64,000 nucleotides of DNA from Atherinomorus stipes (lineage: Eukaryota > Chordata > Actinopteri > Atheriniformes > Atherinidae): the NCBI GenBank assembly GCA_023101725.1, contig JALJCO010009073.1:1-64000 (forward strand), given 5' to 3'. Below, piece after piece: positions 45,507-56,395 of the stretch. Made by a program: the position numbers and the translations under genes. The stretch's first letter is position 1. The number at the start of each line of letters is the position of its first letter. Under the pieces are notes generated by a model that saw nothing but the letters and a program-made list of their open reading frames with translations, did not search any database and was not told the origin of the DNA.

Positions 45507-46387
45507 GTACTTCGGTTCCTCCTCAACTCTTTGCTGGACCTTGCAGAAGTTTACTCTCAGTGATGGAACCGTAAATTACCGTAGAAGCTCATCGGTGTTT
45601 CACTGGGGACGACTTTGTTTCTGATGCTGCAGATGCTTTTCTGCCATTTCTGGCTTCTTTCCGTATGCTGGAGGATTGATGGCAGTAATCTGCATGAACG
45701 TGATGGTTACAGTCCCGAGGAGACGGGACAGCGCCGTGATTCTCTGCATCCACTGGTAACAGCTACAGGGTTTAAACCACGATTACCAGTCACAAAGTGA
45801 TCCCAACATATCGTCAGATGTTTCCATGGTTTCCAGTGAACTGTCAGCGTTTATGGGCTGGATAGCCGCTAGCACGTAGCGCGTCGTTCAGGGCTTGGAA
45901 GAACTTCCTCTAGTCCGTTCATGGCAGCCAATCACAGCGGGACTTCTGGGAATTTCCTAAGTAGAATAAACGAAGATTGAGGAGCAATAAAGGAGGTCAT
46001 CAAATGGTTCCCCTATGCAACGGAGCGATGTTTCCACCCCCTACCTAACCGGACGCTCGCGGTGATCCCTGAATTCAGCCATGGCGCAGCGCCACAGCTA
46101 ATTTCATGTCACGGTGATTGTTGTTATCGAGGTTTGGTGAAATCTGCTCAAAGTGTTCAGAAAGTACGAACAGTATACACACAATAAAATCATTCCACCA
46201 AATTTAGATAAAAAACAAAAATAGGAACGAGCGTAACGGACTTTCTGCTGGCAGAAACATTAATAACATGTAAACATCAAACGTATAAATGTGCGTGAAA
46301 GATGCATCTACCACCATGACAGGGTTCCTCGCTTTATGCATCATTGTAGATCAGAACCAGGAATACTTTTGTTCACATTCAGAGCTG
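45507..46387. other. intron 3, no recognised feature
   Basis: No family recognised; short frame 45615-45800 has no similarity. Confidence 0.4.
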
Positions 46388-46598
46388 AAGACCTGATCCA
46401 GACCTGATCTAGACCTGATGTAGACCTGATCTAGACCTGATGTAGACCTGATCTAGACCTGATCTAGACCTGACGTAGACTGATCTAGACCTGATCTAGA
46501 CCTGATCTAGACCTGATCTAGACCTGACGTAGACCCGATCTAGACCTGATCTAGACCTGACCTAGACCTGATCTAGACCTGACGTAGACCTGATCTCG
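46388..46598 (+). repeat. 11-bp array in intron 3
   Basis: About 19 units of AGACCTGATCT with ATGT/ACGT variants. Many joins give the palindrome-like GATCTAGA. Confidence 0.95.
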
Positions 46599-46599
46599 T

Positions 46600-47251
46600 C
46601 TGACAGATTTCTGAAGAACTGGTCCAGAAAGGAAACTTTAACTGTTTGCATCCAGACTTCAGACTTTGTCCTTTTAGAGGGAAAAATCTCCAGAGACGTC
46701 CCTGCAGTGGCTTCTGGCCTTCCAACACGATTTCAGAGACCAAACAAATCACAGTTTTAGTCGTTAAAATCTCAAACTGGAATATTCATCGTCGGGAATT
46801 AGATCTCCATTTATCTTTTTATCGGTTATTGTTACATCCCTAATGTATATGCATATACATATACATATACATATATCTCACCATCATCTGCCTTTAACGA
46901 ACATGAAATCCCCTTTCAGGACCTGCAGTGCTGGTGGACAGGAAACCATCTGCTCTCTGATCGGAGAATGTGATTGGTCATTGGTCATCATCATCACACT
47001 CATTCAGATTGTCATTATTTTTGATGCAACACTAAACGGAACAAGTGAAGAACTCGAAGAAAACATCCTTCCAAGTGAAACATCTGTTTCCATCAGCTGA
47101 CGAATGCGAATTCGACCACTTATTGGAGCTTTTTTTCTTTTATTTTTTATGAGGTAGTATCCTGCTTATACACGGCCACATACGAAAGAAATCAATATTT
47201 AATCGATGTCTTTTTTTACAGTAAAAATCGTAAGTTCTTCCAAAGAAGAAC
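46600..47251. other. intron 3; short microsatellite and hAT end
   Basis: ATCGGTTATTGTTACATCCCTA-like sequence ending at about 46841 resembles a hAT terminal repeat. ATACAT units follow at 46843-46878. The rest shows nothing. Confidence 0.4.
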
Positions 47252-47414
47252 GGACTCTTTCCCGTCTCTCTGTGATGCTGCAGAGGACTCTTTCCCGTCT
47301 CTCTGCGATGCTGCAGAGGACTCTTTCCCGTCTCTCTGCGATGCTGCAGAGGACTCTTTCCCGTCTCTCTGCGATGCTGCAGAGGACTCTTTCCCGTCTC
47401 TCTGCGATGCTGCG
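47252..47414 (+). repeat. 33-bp array, five copies
   Basis: Units of GGACTCTTTCCCGTCTCTCT then GCGATGCTGCAGA, almost identical. The unit is eleven codons and keeps frames open without being a gene. Confidence 0.96.
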
Positions 47415-48552
47415 GCACACGAGCTCCGGAAGCTGGGGGGGTCCAACAATGATCGCCCGCAACGCACAAACATGCTGCATCACACCTGAGCTGCAGAGAT
47501 GCTGCTCTTTATTTACACAAATAACCAAACGAAAAGAAAAGAAACGCCTTTCACTTATTTCACCTACCCCCATGAATTAGGTACTCGGGTCGATACTTGG
47601 TATCGGCAATTACTCAAATGCAAGTACTCTTACTCGTACTTGGTCAGTAAAAACTGCTGTACAGCACTCAGGTCCCCTATCCACCAGACTGCTTCCAGCG
47701 CTGTTTGGAACCAGAACCAGAATAAAAACTGGTTCTTTAGCTTCCCACCACCTAAACACGGCTCCTGGCTCTAAAACCAGCTCTTTGCTGGACCAGAGTG
47801 AAGATCTGGCTCACGTACTTGAGCTGCCTGAGCACCGGGTGGAGCAGCACCGAGCCTCACGGCCGCATAGGCTCAGTAATCACCTGTCATGTCCGCAAAA
47901 GAAAATAAAGGTTCGTATTTTTACCTGCTTCAGTGCCCACTAACACCAGCGAAAAATATAATCCACGGCATATTTACCCGCAAAACATGGTAAAACGTCT
48001 GCAGGAGAGACAGGACTCTAAGCAGCTGCAGAGAGACGAGCGTCACGGGGGGGCTTCACGAGAGTGAGAGGAGACCAGCAGGGGGAGCCCCGAGCTGAAG
48101 TTACCGTTTCCTTCTGAAACTGGATTGATACTCGCGCTGCATCTGCGTCTGTGTCAGGCTGGTGACGCCGTCACGGCGCACGGCCTGTATCGGTCTGTGG
48201 AGGCTCAACACAGAAGCTTCTGTTCACCAGGAACAAAAATGAATCTCACATCAACGCTGTCAGTGACGGTCAGTACGGGTGACAGCGTTGTCATGACAGA
48301 CAGTAATTAGTTAGATTAGCCCGTTACTGAAAAAGTAGTGCCGTTAGTAACGCCGTTTATTTCTAACGCCGTGATTCCGATCACTGCAGACCACTGAGGA
48401 GATGCTCCTCACATCCGTCAACAGCTGACTGGATGCTTCAGTTCAGAGACTGCAGCCAAATCTGAAACGTTACCAGGAACTCGGTCTGCAAACAGCTGGA
48501 GGAGATGCCGGGACCCCAGCAGGGCCCTTCATTCTGCTGGCCAACCTCTCTT
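47415..48552. other. intron 3; MITE-like fragments
   Basis: About 47580-47650 (TACTCGGGTCGATACTTGG) and 48305-48390 (AACGCCGTTTATTTCTAACG, ending ATCACTG) look like ends of fish hAT-type MITEs. CCAGCAGGGGGAGCC at 48075-48089 resembles a CTCF core with one mismatch. Confidence 0.4.
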
Positions 48553-48957
48553 AGAAGTCCCAAGAGCGAAGCTGAAACAGTGGGGCGACCGCTCGTTCTC
48601 AGCTGCTGGCCTGGTGGAACTCGCTGCCCCCGACATTCGTCTCACGACTGAACTGGGATCTTTTAAATCGAAGCTAAAGACCTATTTTTAATTCTAACTA
48701 GCTTATTGATGAAAGATTTTACTCTCTTTTCGGTACACCCTGCGCTCCCCGAGTAGCCTGTTCTGATTCTCTGTTGGTTGTTTTTATAGCTCTTAACTAC
48801 TTTGTTCTTAATTTTTCCCAGTATTTAACTTTACATTTTTAGGATGTTTTACATTGTTGTCTCCTTTTCTGTTGCCCCTGCTGTAAAGCACTTTGTGTGT
48901 CCATTGGGTACTGTAAAGGGCTATAGAAATAAACTTGATTTGATTTGATGAAGCTGC
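48553..48957 (+). mobile_element. L2-type LINE 3' end
   Basis: The last coding part (WGDRSFSAAG, then LGSFKSKLKTY after a shift) and the 3' UTR end in TTGATTTGATTTGATG. The 5' part is missing. Confidence 0.7.
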
Positions 48958-49258
48958 TCTCGGACGTGAGGTCACGTTTAGCGACTGTCTTTCTGAACAG
49001 AACTGACCGAAGGTCCCTTCTGGGTCTCGTTGCACCACCAGAGTCCAAACAAGCAAAGCCTGGAGTCAAATAAACCACAGAGCAGAAACACGCACAGCTG
49101 GAAAAACTCAACACCGCTTCTTATTTAATTAAATAGTTCCAACTTTTTATAAAAGCTTTGCAATGTTCTTGGTTTGACAGATTTGGGAGAAAATAAAGAT
49201 ATTCTAGAAGAAAACTGAGAATCTTTCAACGCTGATGTTTGTTTTCCTGGTTCTTCAG

Positions 49259-49388
49259 ACCCTGGAGACTCTGGACACCGGCAAGCCGTTCCTGCAGTCC
49301 TTCTTCATCGACCTGGAGGGAAGTATCCGAACTCTCCGATACTACGCAGGCTGGACCGACAAGATCCACGGCCAGAGTCTGCCTGTAG
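49259..49388 (+). CDS. aldh1a3: aldh1a3-like exon 4
   Basis: 130 nt, acceptor GTTCTTCAG, donor GTAG|GTGAGT, ends in phase 1. It encodes [20 protein letters not shown] then [16 protein letters not shown], the conserved block before the cofactor site. Intron 3 before it is 9.4 kb, most of it arrays. Confidence 0.95.
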
Positions 49389-49514
49389 GTGAGTGTGGGT
49401 GTCACGGCCCCCGGTGGCGAGGAGGAGGCCTGGTGATGTCTCACTGCAAATTGTTTCATCAGAAATGGAGCAGCTGGAACAGAGATCAGAAATGTTTTGC
49501 ATGTTTTGGTTCTT

Positions 49515-50189
49515 CAGCACACCTGATGCATCCTCCTGGACCTCACTGCTGCATTTGACACGATCAACCAAACCATCTTACTCCCATCCCTCCTCCACAT
49601 GGTAACACCCTCTCTTGGCTAGCTTCATATCTTGCAGACCGGAAACATCTCCATCAATAATGCCCCCCTGTCCCAAGGAGTCCCCCAGGGTTCAGTGCTT
49701 GGTCCTCTCCTGTCCATCCTCTACACCCTCCCCCTCAGTCAGATCATCCAACACCACGGTCTCCATTTCCATTGCTATGCTGATGACATTCAACTTTACA
49801 TATCCACCAAATCCATCACTCCCCAAACCCACAGCACGCGATCAAACGGTCTCTGACATCAACCACTGGATACAAAACAGTTTTCTCAAGCTTAACTCTA
49901 GCAAGTCAGACGTACTCGTACTCGATTGCCTCACCTCCACTCTCAAAGATTTCCGTCTTTCAGTTGATAACTCCATCCTGTCATCCTCATCCCATTGCCG
50001 TAACCTCGGTGTTATCTTTGATCCAAAACTCACCTTCACCCACCACATTAAATCTGTCACCAAAACAGCTTTCCACCCCCCCCCCCCCCCCCCCCCCCTT
50101 ACTTCCCTTCAGTTGATTACTGCAACAGCATCCTTTATGGCATTCCCACCAATCTCCTCATCAGCCAATCACATGGCAGCAACTCACCG
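49515..50189 (+). mobile_element. L2-type LINE RT fragment, 5' portion
   Basis: [16 protein letters not shown] near 49530, then [20 protein letters not shown] and [10 protein letters not shown]. It continues through NLGVIFDPKLTFTHHIKSVT to a C23 run at 50076-50098, after which YFPSVDYCNSILYGIPTN follows. About 25 codons usual at this place are absent. The copy continues at 52173 beyond a Tc1 insertion. Confidence 0.85.
50076..50098 (+). repeat. C23 homopolymer inside the L2 copy
   Basis: Pure C tract standing where RT coding sequence is expected. Confidence 0.95.
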
Positions 50190-50194
50190 CATTT

Positions 50195-52172
50195 AGGCAT
50201 GGAGACATGGTGAAGACGATCTGCTGCAGTTCAAACCAGCATCAGAATGAGGAAGAACAGTGATTTACGTGACTTTGAACGTGGCATGGTCGTTGGTCTG
50301 AGTTTTTCAGAAACTGCTGATCTACTGGGATTTTCCTGCACAACCATCTCTAGGGTTTACAGAGAATGGTCCCAAAAAGAGAAAATATCCAGTGAGCAGC
50401 AGTTCTGTGGGTGCAAATGCCTTGTTGATGCCAGAGGTCAGAGGAGAATGGCCAGACTGGTTCCAGCTGATAGAAAGGCAACAGTAATTAAAATAACCAC
50501 TTGTTCCAACCGAAGTATTCAGAAGAGCATCTCTGAATGTACAACACATCCAACCTGGAAGCAGATGGGCTACAGTAGCAGAAGCAGAAGACCACACTGG
50601 GTGCCGCTCCTGTCAGCTAAGAACAGGAAACTGAGGCTACAATTCACACAGACTCACCAACATTGGACAATAGAAGATGGAGAAATGTTGCCTTGTCTGA
50701 TGAGTCTCCATTTCTGCTACCAAATTCAGATGTAGGCTCAGAATTTGGTGTCAACAACATGAAAGCATGGATCCATCCTGCCTTGTATCAATGGTTCAGC
50801 TTGGTGGTGGTGGTGTGATGGTGTGGGACAGATTTTCTTGGCCCACTTTGGGCCCCTTAGTACCAACGTGGCGGTTTAACCACCACAGCCTACCTGAGTA
50901 TTGTTGCTGACCATGTCCATCCCTTTATGACCACAGTGGAGCATCCTCTGATGCTGCTTCCAGCAGGAGAACGCGCCATGTCATAAAGATGACATCATCC
51001 AGCAGGAGAACGCGCCATGTCATAAAGATGACATCATCCAGCAGGAGAACGCGCCATGTCATAAAGATGACATCATCCAGCAGGAGAACGAGCCATGTCA
51101 TAAAGATGACATCATCCAGCAGGAGAACGCGCCATGTCATAAAGATGACATCATCCAGCAGGACAACGTGCCATGTCATAAAGATGAGATCATCCAGGAG
51201 GAGAATGCGCCATGTCACAACGATGACATCATCCAGCAGGAGAACGCGCCATGTCATAAAGATGACATCATCCAGCAGGAGAATGCGCCATGTCATAACG
51301 ATGACATCATCCAGCAGGAGAACGCGCCATGTCATAACGATGACATCATCCAGCAGGAGAACGCGCCATGTCATAACGATGACATCATCCAGCAGGAGAA
51401 CGCGCCATGTCATAAAGATGACATCATCCAGCAGGAGAACGCGCCATGTCATAAAGATGACATCATCCAGCAGGAGAACGCGCCATGTCATAAAGATGAC
51501 ATCATCCAGCAGGAGAATGCGCCATGTCATAAAGATGACATCATCCAGCAGGAGAACGCGCCATGTCATAAAGATGACATCATCCAGCAGGAGAACGCGC
51601 CATGTCATAAAGATGACATCATCCAGCAGGAGAACGCGCCATGTCATAAAGATGACATCATCCAGCAGGAGAACGCGCCATGTCATAAAGATGACATCAT
51701 CCAGCAGGAGAACGCGCCATGTCATAAAGATGACATCATCCAGCAGGAGAACGCGCCATGTCATAAAGATGACATCATCCAGCAGGAGAACGCGCCATGT
51801 CATAAAGATGGCATCATCCAGCAGGAGAACGCGCCATGTCATAAAGATGACATCATCCAGCAGGAGAACGCGCCATGTCATAAAGATGACATCATCCAGC
51901 AGGAGAATGCGCCATGTCATAAAGATGACATCATCCAGCAGGAGAACGCGCCATGTCATAAAGATGACATCATCCAGCAGGAGAACGCGCCATGTCATAA
52001 AGATGGCATCATCCAGCAGGAGAACACGCCATGTCATAAAGATGACATCATCCAGCAGGATAACGCGCCATGTCATAAAGCAGGAATCATATCAGACTGG
52101 TTTTTGAACATGACGATGAGTTCATTGTTCTCAAATGTTCTCCACGGTCACCAGATCTCAATCCAACAGAGC
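50195..52172 (+). mobile_element. Tc1-like transposase fragment with expanded internal array
   Basis: A frame from 50247 reads MRKNSDLRDFERGMVVGLSF with the N-terminal helix-turn-helix region (SETADLLGFSCTTISRVYRE). Later frames give WSDESPFLLPNSD, NNMKAWIHPALYQ and the DDE-domain stretch around QQDNAPCHKAGIISDWF. The element then reads on to SPDLNPTEQ and stops at about 52172. No terminal repeats are seen and several shifts are present. The 39-bp array at 50961-52090 lies inside it. Confidence 0.88.
50961..52090 (+). repeat. 39-bp array, 29 copies, made of a Tc1 catalytic motif
   Basis: Each unit encodes QQENAPCHKDDII (13 codons), beginning CAGCAGGAGAACGCGCCATG. Twenty-eight full units precede a last one that keeps D in place of E and reads on into normal transposase. 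Variants (AACGAT, GGCATC) are sparse. Frame-preserving, so a 433-codon frame results; it is not a functional gene. Confidence 0.97.
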
Positions 52173-52612
52173 AGCAAATTCGTAATCCTCCTCCTCACCC
52201 ACAAAGCCCTCCATAACCAGCCCCCTCTGATCCTGAAGACATGCTTTACCCCTACACCCCCTCCTGTTCCCTCTGGTTTGCTACTGCAACCTCTTCATCA
52301 TCCCCAGGACCAAGCACCAAACCTGGGGGGACAGGGCCTTTTCTGTCATTGCCCCCACCCTCTGGAATTCTCTCCGTCAGCACATCGGCAGCACCACAGA
52401 CCCCGCCCAAATCACAACTTAAAACTCACCTATTTCCATCCGCTTTCATCACCTAATGTTCTTGGATGACTATGTTTTAATTTCGAACTTATTATTATTA
52501 TTATTATTATTGAACCGTACTGCATTTTATCTTGTTTTTGAATGTTCTTTTATCTTTTGACATTAACAGCAGCTTTGAGTTTTATGAAAAGCGCTATACA
52601 AATAAAATGTGT
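52173..52612 (+). mobile_element. L2-type LINE, 3' portion
   Basis: KFVILLLTHKALHNQPP directly follows the Tc1 break, then the C-terminal part, and a 3' UTR ending AAGCGCTATACAAATAAAAT. It fits the 3' part of the copy at 49515-50189, with about 35 codons lost at the insertion. Confidence 0.8.
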
Positions 52613-53184
52613 TATTATTATGCAAATGAATTGATCGTGGTCTTTGCTGATGAGCCATTCATGTGAGTCAGGTGTGTTAAAGTACGGACACCTCAAACAC
52701 ATTCGGGGCAGTGTTACCGGAGGACCAGATTGACAAACACTGATGTTAGCCTTTATTCCGCTGATCCCCGCCGTTCTGAGCATGCTCCTTCCCTTGTCTT
52801 GTTGTTCTGTAATGGCAGATGTCAAAGTGCACATGAAACAAGTGCTGGTCTCAAGCCAGCTGGCGAGGTTAAGCAATATGTTAGTGTCTGCTGCTACAAA
52901 ACTACAATCAAAGTAAAAATCTGTATTATTATGTAGTTTTCATGTCGTAGCTGAAACAAAAAGGCGCATGTACCAGCTTGTTTATATCAGGTAACATAAA
53001 TGGATGTAAACACATCACGCCTGCCCACTGTCCAATCAGATCCCTTCCCAACCTCCAGATCTAAAGCAGAATTAGATAAACGTGTTTTTCATGTAAACCT
53101 TAATTCAGAATTATTAATTTTATGTAAACATAAAGGAGAATAATTCAATTCTAAATTAAAAAACATCATACAACTGGGGCCACT

Positions 53185-53238
<54 letters not shown>
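52613..53238. other. intron 4; dispersed-repeat copy and TA run
   Basis: 53012-53146 matches 32699-32841. A TA microsatellite fills 53190-53238. Nothing else was recognised. Confidence 0.5.
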
Positions 53239-53498
53239 TAGGGCTGAAAGATATATCGTTATCGTATCTATATTGAGATATGGACATTCAAGATATTAAT
53301 ATCGCAAAAGCAACTATATAAAAGATATAGATTTCCCCTGTGCTTGTCCTGCATATAAAGCTCTGGAAGTCACAAACAAAACTGCACTTTCCACCAAAGT
53401 GTTTGGTTTTTAACGAACCCGTAGTCATATCGTATCGTATCGATATTGAGATGTCTGGCATGAATATCGAGATATGAAATTTTGTCCATATCGTTCAG

Positions 53499-53503
<5 letters not shown>
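53239..53503. mobile_element. MITE within a TA microsatellite
   Basis: Ends TAGGGCTGAAAGATAT and inverted TAGGGCTGAACGATATGG. Sub-terminal TATCG motifs repeat. It is flanked by TA runs on both sides, so the 8-bp duplication cannot be resolved. hAT-like by end sequence. Confidence 0.7.
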
Positions 53504-53542
<39 letters not shown>

Positions 53543-53560
53543 TGTATACGTAATATACAG

Positions 53561-54473
53561 ATACTACCCAAAAAATTTCAATACCCTGAAAAAGTTAATG
53601 TATTTCTGTAATTCAACTTAAAAGGTGCAATTTACATATTGTATAGACAAATAATATGTGAATCAATATATTTCAAGCTTTTATTTGTTTGGATGTTGCT
53701 GATTAGAAGTTGCAGCTTAAGACAACCTCAAACTCAAAAACTCCAAAAATGAGAATATTGTGAAAAGCTCCAGTATTGTAGCTCAGACTGTCACATTCTA
53801 ATCAGGTCAGTAATCCAAACACCTCCATAAGTACCCTGAGCCTTTAAAAAGTCTCTGTGTTGGTTTAGAAGAATTCACAATCATGGGGAAGATGCTGATC
53901 TGACAGTTGTGCAGAAAACCATCATTGACTCCCTGCACAAGGTGGAAAGACACAAAAAGTGTTAGAAAAGAAGCTGGATGTTCTCAGAGTGCTGTCTCAA
54001 AGCACATTAATGGACAGTTAAGTGGAAGGAAGAAGTGTGGAAGAAAACGGTGTAGAAGCCGGAGGGCTGACAGCAGCCTGAAGAAGATGGCCAGGAAAGG
54101 GCCTTTCAGACGTGTGGAGGACTTCATAAGGAATGGACCTGTGAGCTTCATCAAGTCCAGCATCAATGCAGCCGTCTACCAGGACATTTTGGAGACCTTC
54201 ATGCTTGCTTCAGTGGACCAGCTGTATGGGGATGCAGACTTCATCTTCCAGCAGGACTTGGCACCTGCCCACACTGCCAAAACTACAAAATCCTGCTTCA
54301 ACAACCATGGATCACCATGCTGGATTGGCCCGCAAACCCACCTGACCTGAACCCCATTGAAAACATGTGGGACATCGTCAGAGAAAGCTGAACGGGAAGA
54401 GAGCAAACAATAAAGAAGAGCTCAAGGCTGTGATGGAAGCATGTTGGTCTCCATAACAGCTGAGATATGCCAC
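53561..54473 (+). mobile_element. Tc1-like transposon, internally deleted
   Basis: About 53570-53900 has the leader typical of a common fish Tc1 family. Coding pieces follow: REAGCSQSAVSKHINGQLSG-like (near 53960, first residue K), then a deletion to KKMARKGPF, DADFIFQQDLAPAHTAKTT (near 54230), and after shifts SPDLNPIEN-like sequence. It runs straight into the 31-bp array, whose first unit is the codons for KLLASMPRRV. The 3' terminal repeat was not seen. Confidence 0.8.
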
Positions 54474-55590
54474 AAGCTGCTAGCATCCATGCCACGCCGG
54501 GTTAAACCTGCTGGCATCCATACCACGCCAGGTTAAAGCTTCTAGCATCCATTTCACGCCGGGTTAAAGCTGCTAGCATCCATGCCATGCTGGGTTAAAG
54601 ATGCTAGCATCCATGCCACGCCGGGTTAAAGCTGCTAGCATCCATGCCATGCCGGGTTAAAGCTGCTAGCATCCATGCCACGCTGGGTTAAAGCTGCTTG
54701 CATCCATTTCACGCCGGGTTAAAGCTGCTAGCATCCATGCCACGCCGGGTTAAAGCTGGTAGCATCCATGCAAAGCTGGGTTAAAGCTGCTAGCATCAAT
54801 GCCACACTGGGTTAAAGCTGCTAGCATCCATGCCACGCCGGGTTAAAGCTGCTAGCATCCATGCCACGCTGGGTTAAAGCTGCTAGCATCCATGCCACGC
54901 TGGGTTAAAGCTGGTAGCATCCATGCCATGCCGGGTTAAAGCAGCTAGCATCCATGCCACGCCAAGTTAAAGCTGCTAGCATCCATGCCACGCCGGGTTA
55001 AAGCTGCTAGCATCCATGCCACGCCAAGTTAAAGCTGCTAGCATCCATGCCACACCAAGTTAAAGCTGCTAGCATCCATGCCACGCCAAGTTAAAGCTGC
55101 TAGCATCCATGCCATGCCGGGTTAAAGCTGCTAGCATCCATGCCACGCCGGGTTAAAGCTGCTTGCATCCATTTCACGCCGGGTTAAAGCTGCTAGCATC
55201 CATGCCACGCCGGGTTAAAGCTGGTAGCATCCATGCAAAGCTGGGTTAAAGCTGCTAGCATCAATGCCACACTGGGTTAAAGCTGCTAGCATCCATGCCA
55301 CGCCGGGTTAAAGCTGCTAGCATCCATGCCACGCTGGGTTAAAGCTGCTAGCATCCATGCCACGCTGGGTTAAAGCTGGTAGCATCCATGCCATGCCGGG
55401 TTAAAGCAGCTAGCATCCATGCCACGCCAAGTTAAAGCTGCTAGCATCCATGCCACGCCGGGTTAAAGCTGCTAGCATCCATGCCACGCCAAGTTAAAGC
55501 TGCTAGCATCCATGCCACGCCAAGTTAAAGCTGCTAGCATCCATGCCACGCCAAGTTAAAGCTGCTAGCATCCAATCATGCCGGATTAAG
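54474..55590 (+). repeat. 31-bp array, about 36 copies, from a Tc1 C-terminus, with higher-order repeat
   Basis: The unit begins AAGCTGCTAGCATCCATG and ends CACGCCGGGTTA. It matches the Tc1 codons for KLLASMPRRV at the junction with the element. Variant units (GCTTGCATCCATTTC, GGTAGCATCCATGCAAAG, ATCAATGCCACACTG) recur in the same order with an offset of 465 bp (54696 and 55161), i.e. a 15-unit higher-order repeat. Confidence 0.97.
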
Positions 55591-56333
55591 GAGTCATTCA
55601 TGCAAAAGGACCAAAGCAAGTAGTAAGTACACATGCAAGATTTTACTGCAGGAGGACGCACATTTTTGTATTTAAAGTCATTTTTATAATCGATTTCAAG
55701 CAATATTCCAATTTTTTGAGATTTTGAATTTGAGGTTTTCTTAACCTGCAACTTCTAATCATAATAATAGGCATGGAAAATGAAAATGAATGAATACATA
55801 TAAAATAACACAAACCAGAAAAAACTGTTAAAAATATGACACAAAGGACCACACAACTCACGCAGTGTCAAAAGCCAGAGAGCGGCAGAGCGTTCCAGAG
55901 TCTGGGGCCGCCATGTCCCCCCTGGTTTTAAGCCTCGCCTTAGGGACCACGAGCTGGGACCCAGACCTCAGAGCGCGACGAAGTATAATTGATCCGGGAT
56001 AAGCTCCAAGAGAAGAAAGTTCTGCTCGGCCGAGGGGTCGAGAACAAGCCGCATGACGTCCTCGATCGCGTCCTCATTTTGTTCTGGTGGTCTAGAGAAC
56101 AAGAAGAAAGTTCTCACTTCCATGGAGGATGGAAGGAGCTTGTGCAGCAGATCCAGAGGACAGAATCCAGATTTAGTCACTCGCTGAAATGATACACTGA
56201 TTTCAGTTAATAAAGCTTAAAACAAACATGTAAGTGGGGTTATTTTGAGTTTTTATTAGTTTAAATGATAATAAAGTGTGAAGAAAAGCTGAGCTCGGTC
56301 TTCCTACAGTAAGTTTGTTTCCTCTCTGTGCAG
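55591..56333. other. intron 4, no recognised feature
   Basis: No family recognised up to the exon 5 acceptor. Confidence 0.4.
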
Positions 56334-56395
56334 ATGAGAGCTTCATGTGTTTGACCAGACACGAGCCCGTTGGCGTGTGTGGAGCCATCATCCCA
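56334..56395 (+). CDS. aldh1a3: aldh1a3-like exon 5
   Basis: 62 nt, acceptor CTCTGTGCAG, donor CCA|GTAAGT. With the base carried from exon 4 it encodes DESFMCLTRHEPVGVCGAII then P, the strand leading into the conserved P-W-N. Confidence 0.95.

Noticed and set aside
42284..45526. Long frames over the 25-bp array as a mucin-like gene
   Set aside because: Frames change with every lost base and no flanking coding sequence or splice signals exist.
50925..52469. 433-, 383- and 372-codon frames over the 39-bp array as a repeat-protein gene
   Set aside because: The array is an expansion within a truncated Tc1 gene that also ends in unrelated L2 sequence.
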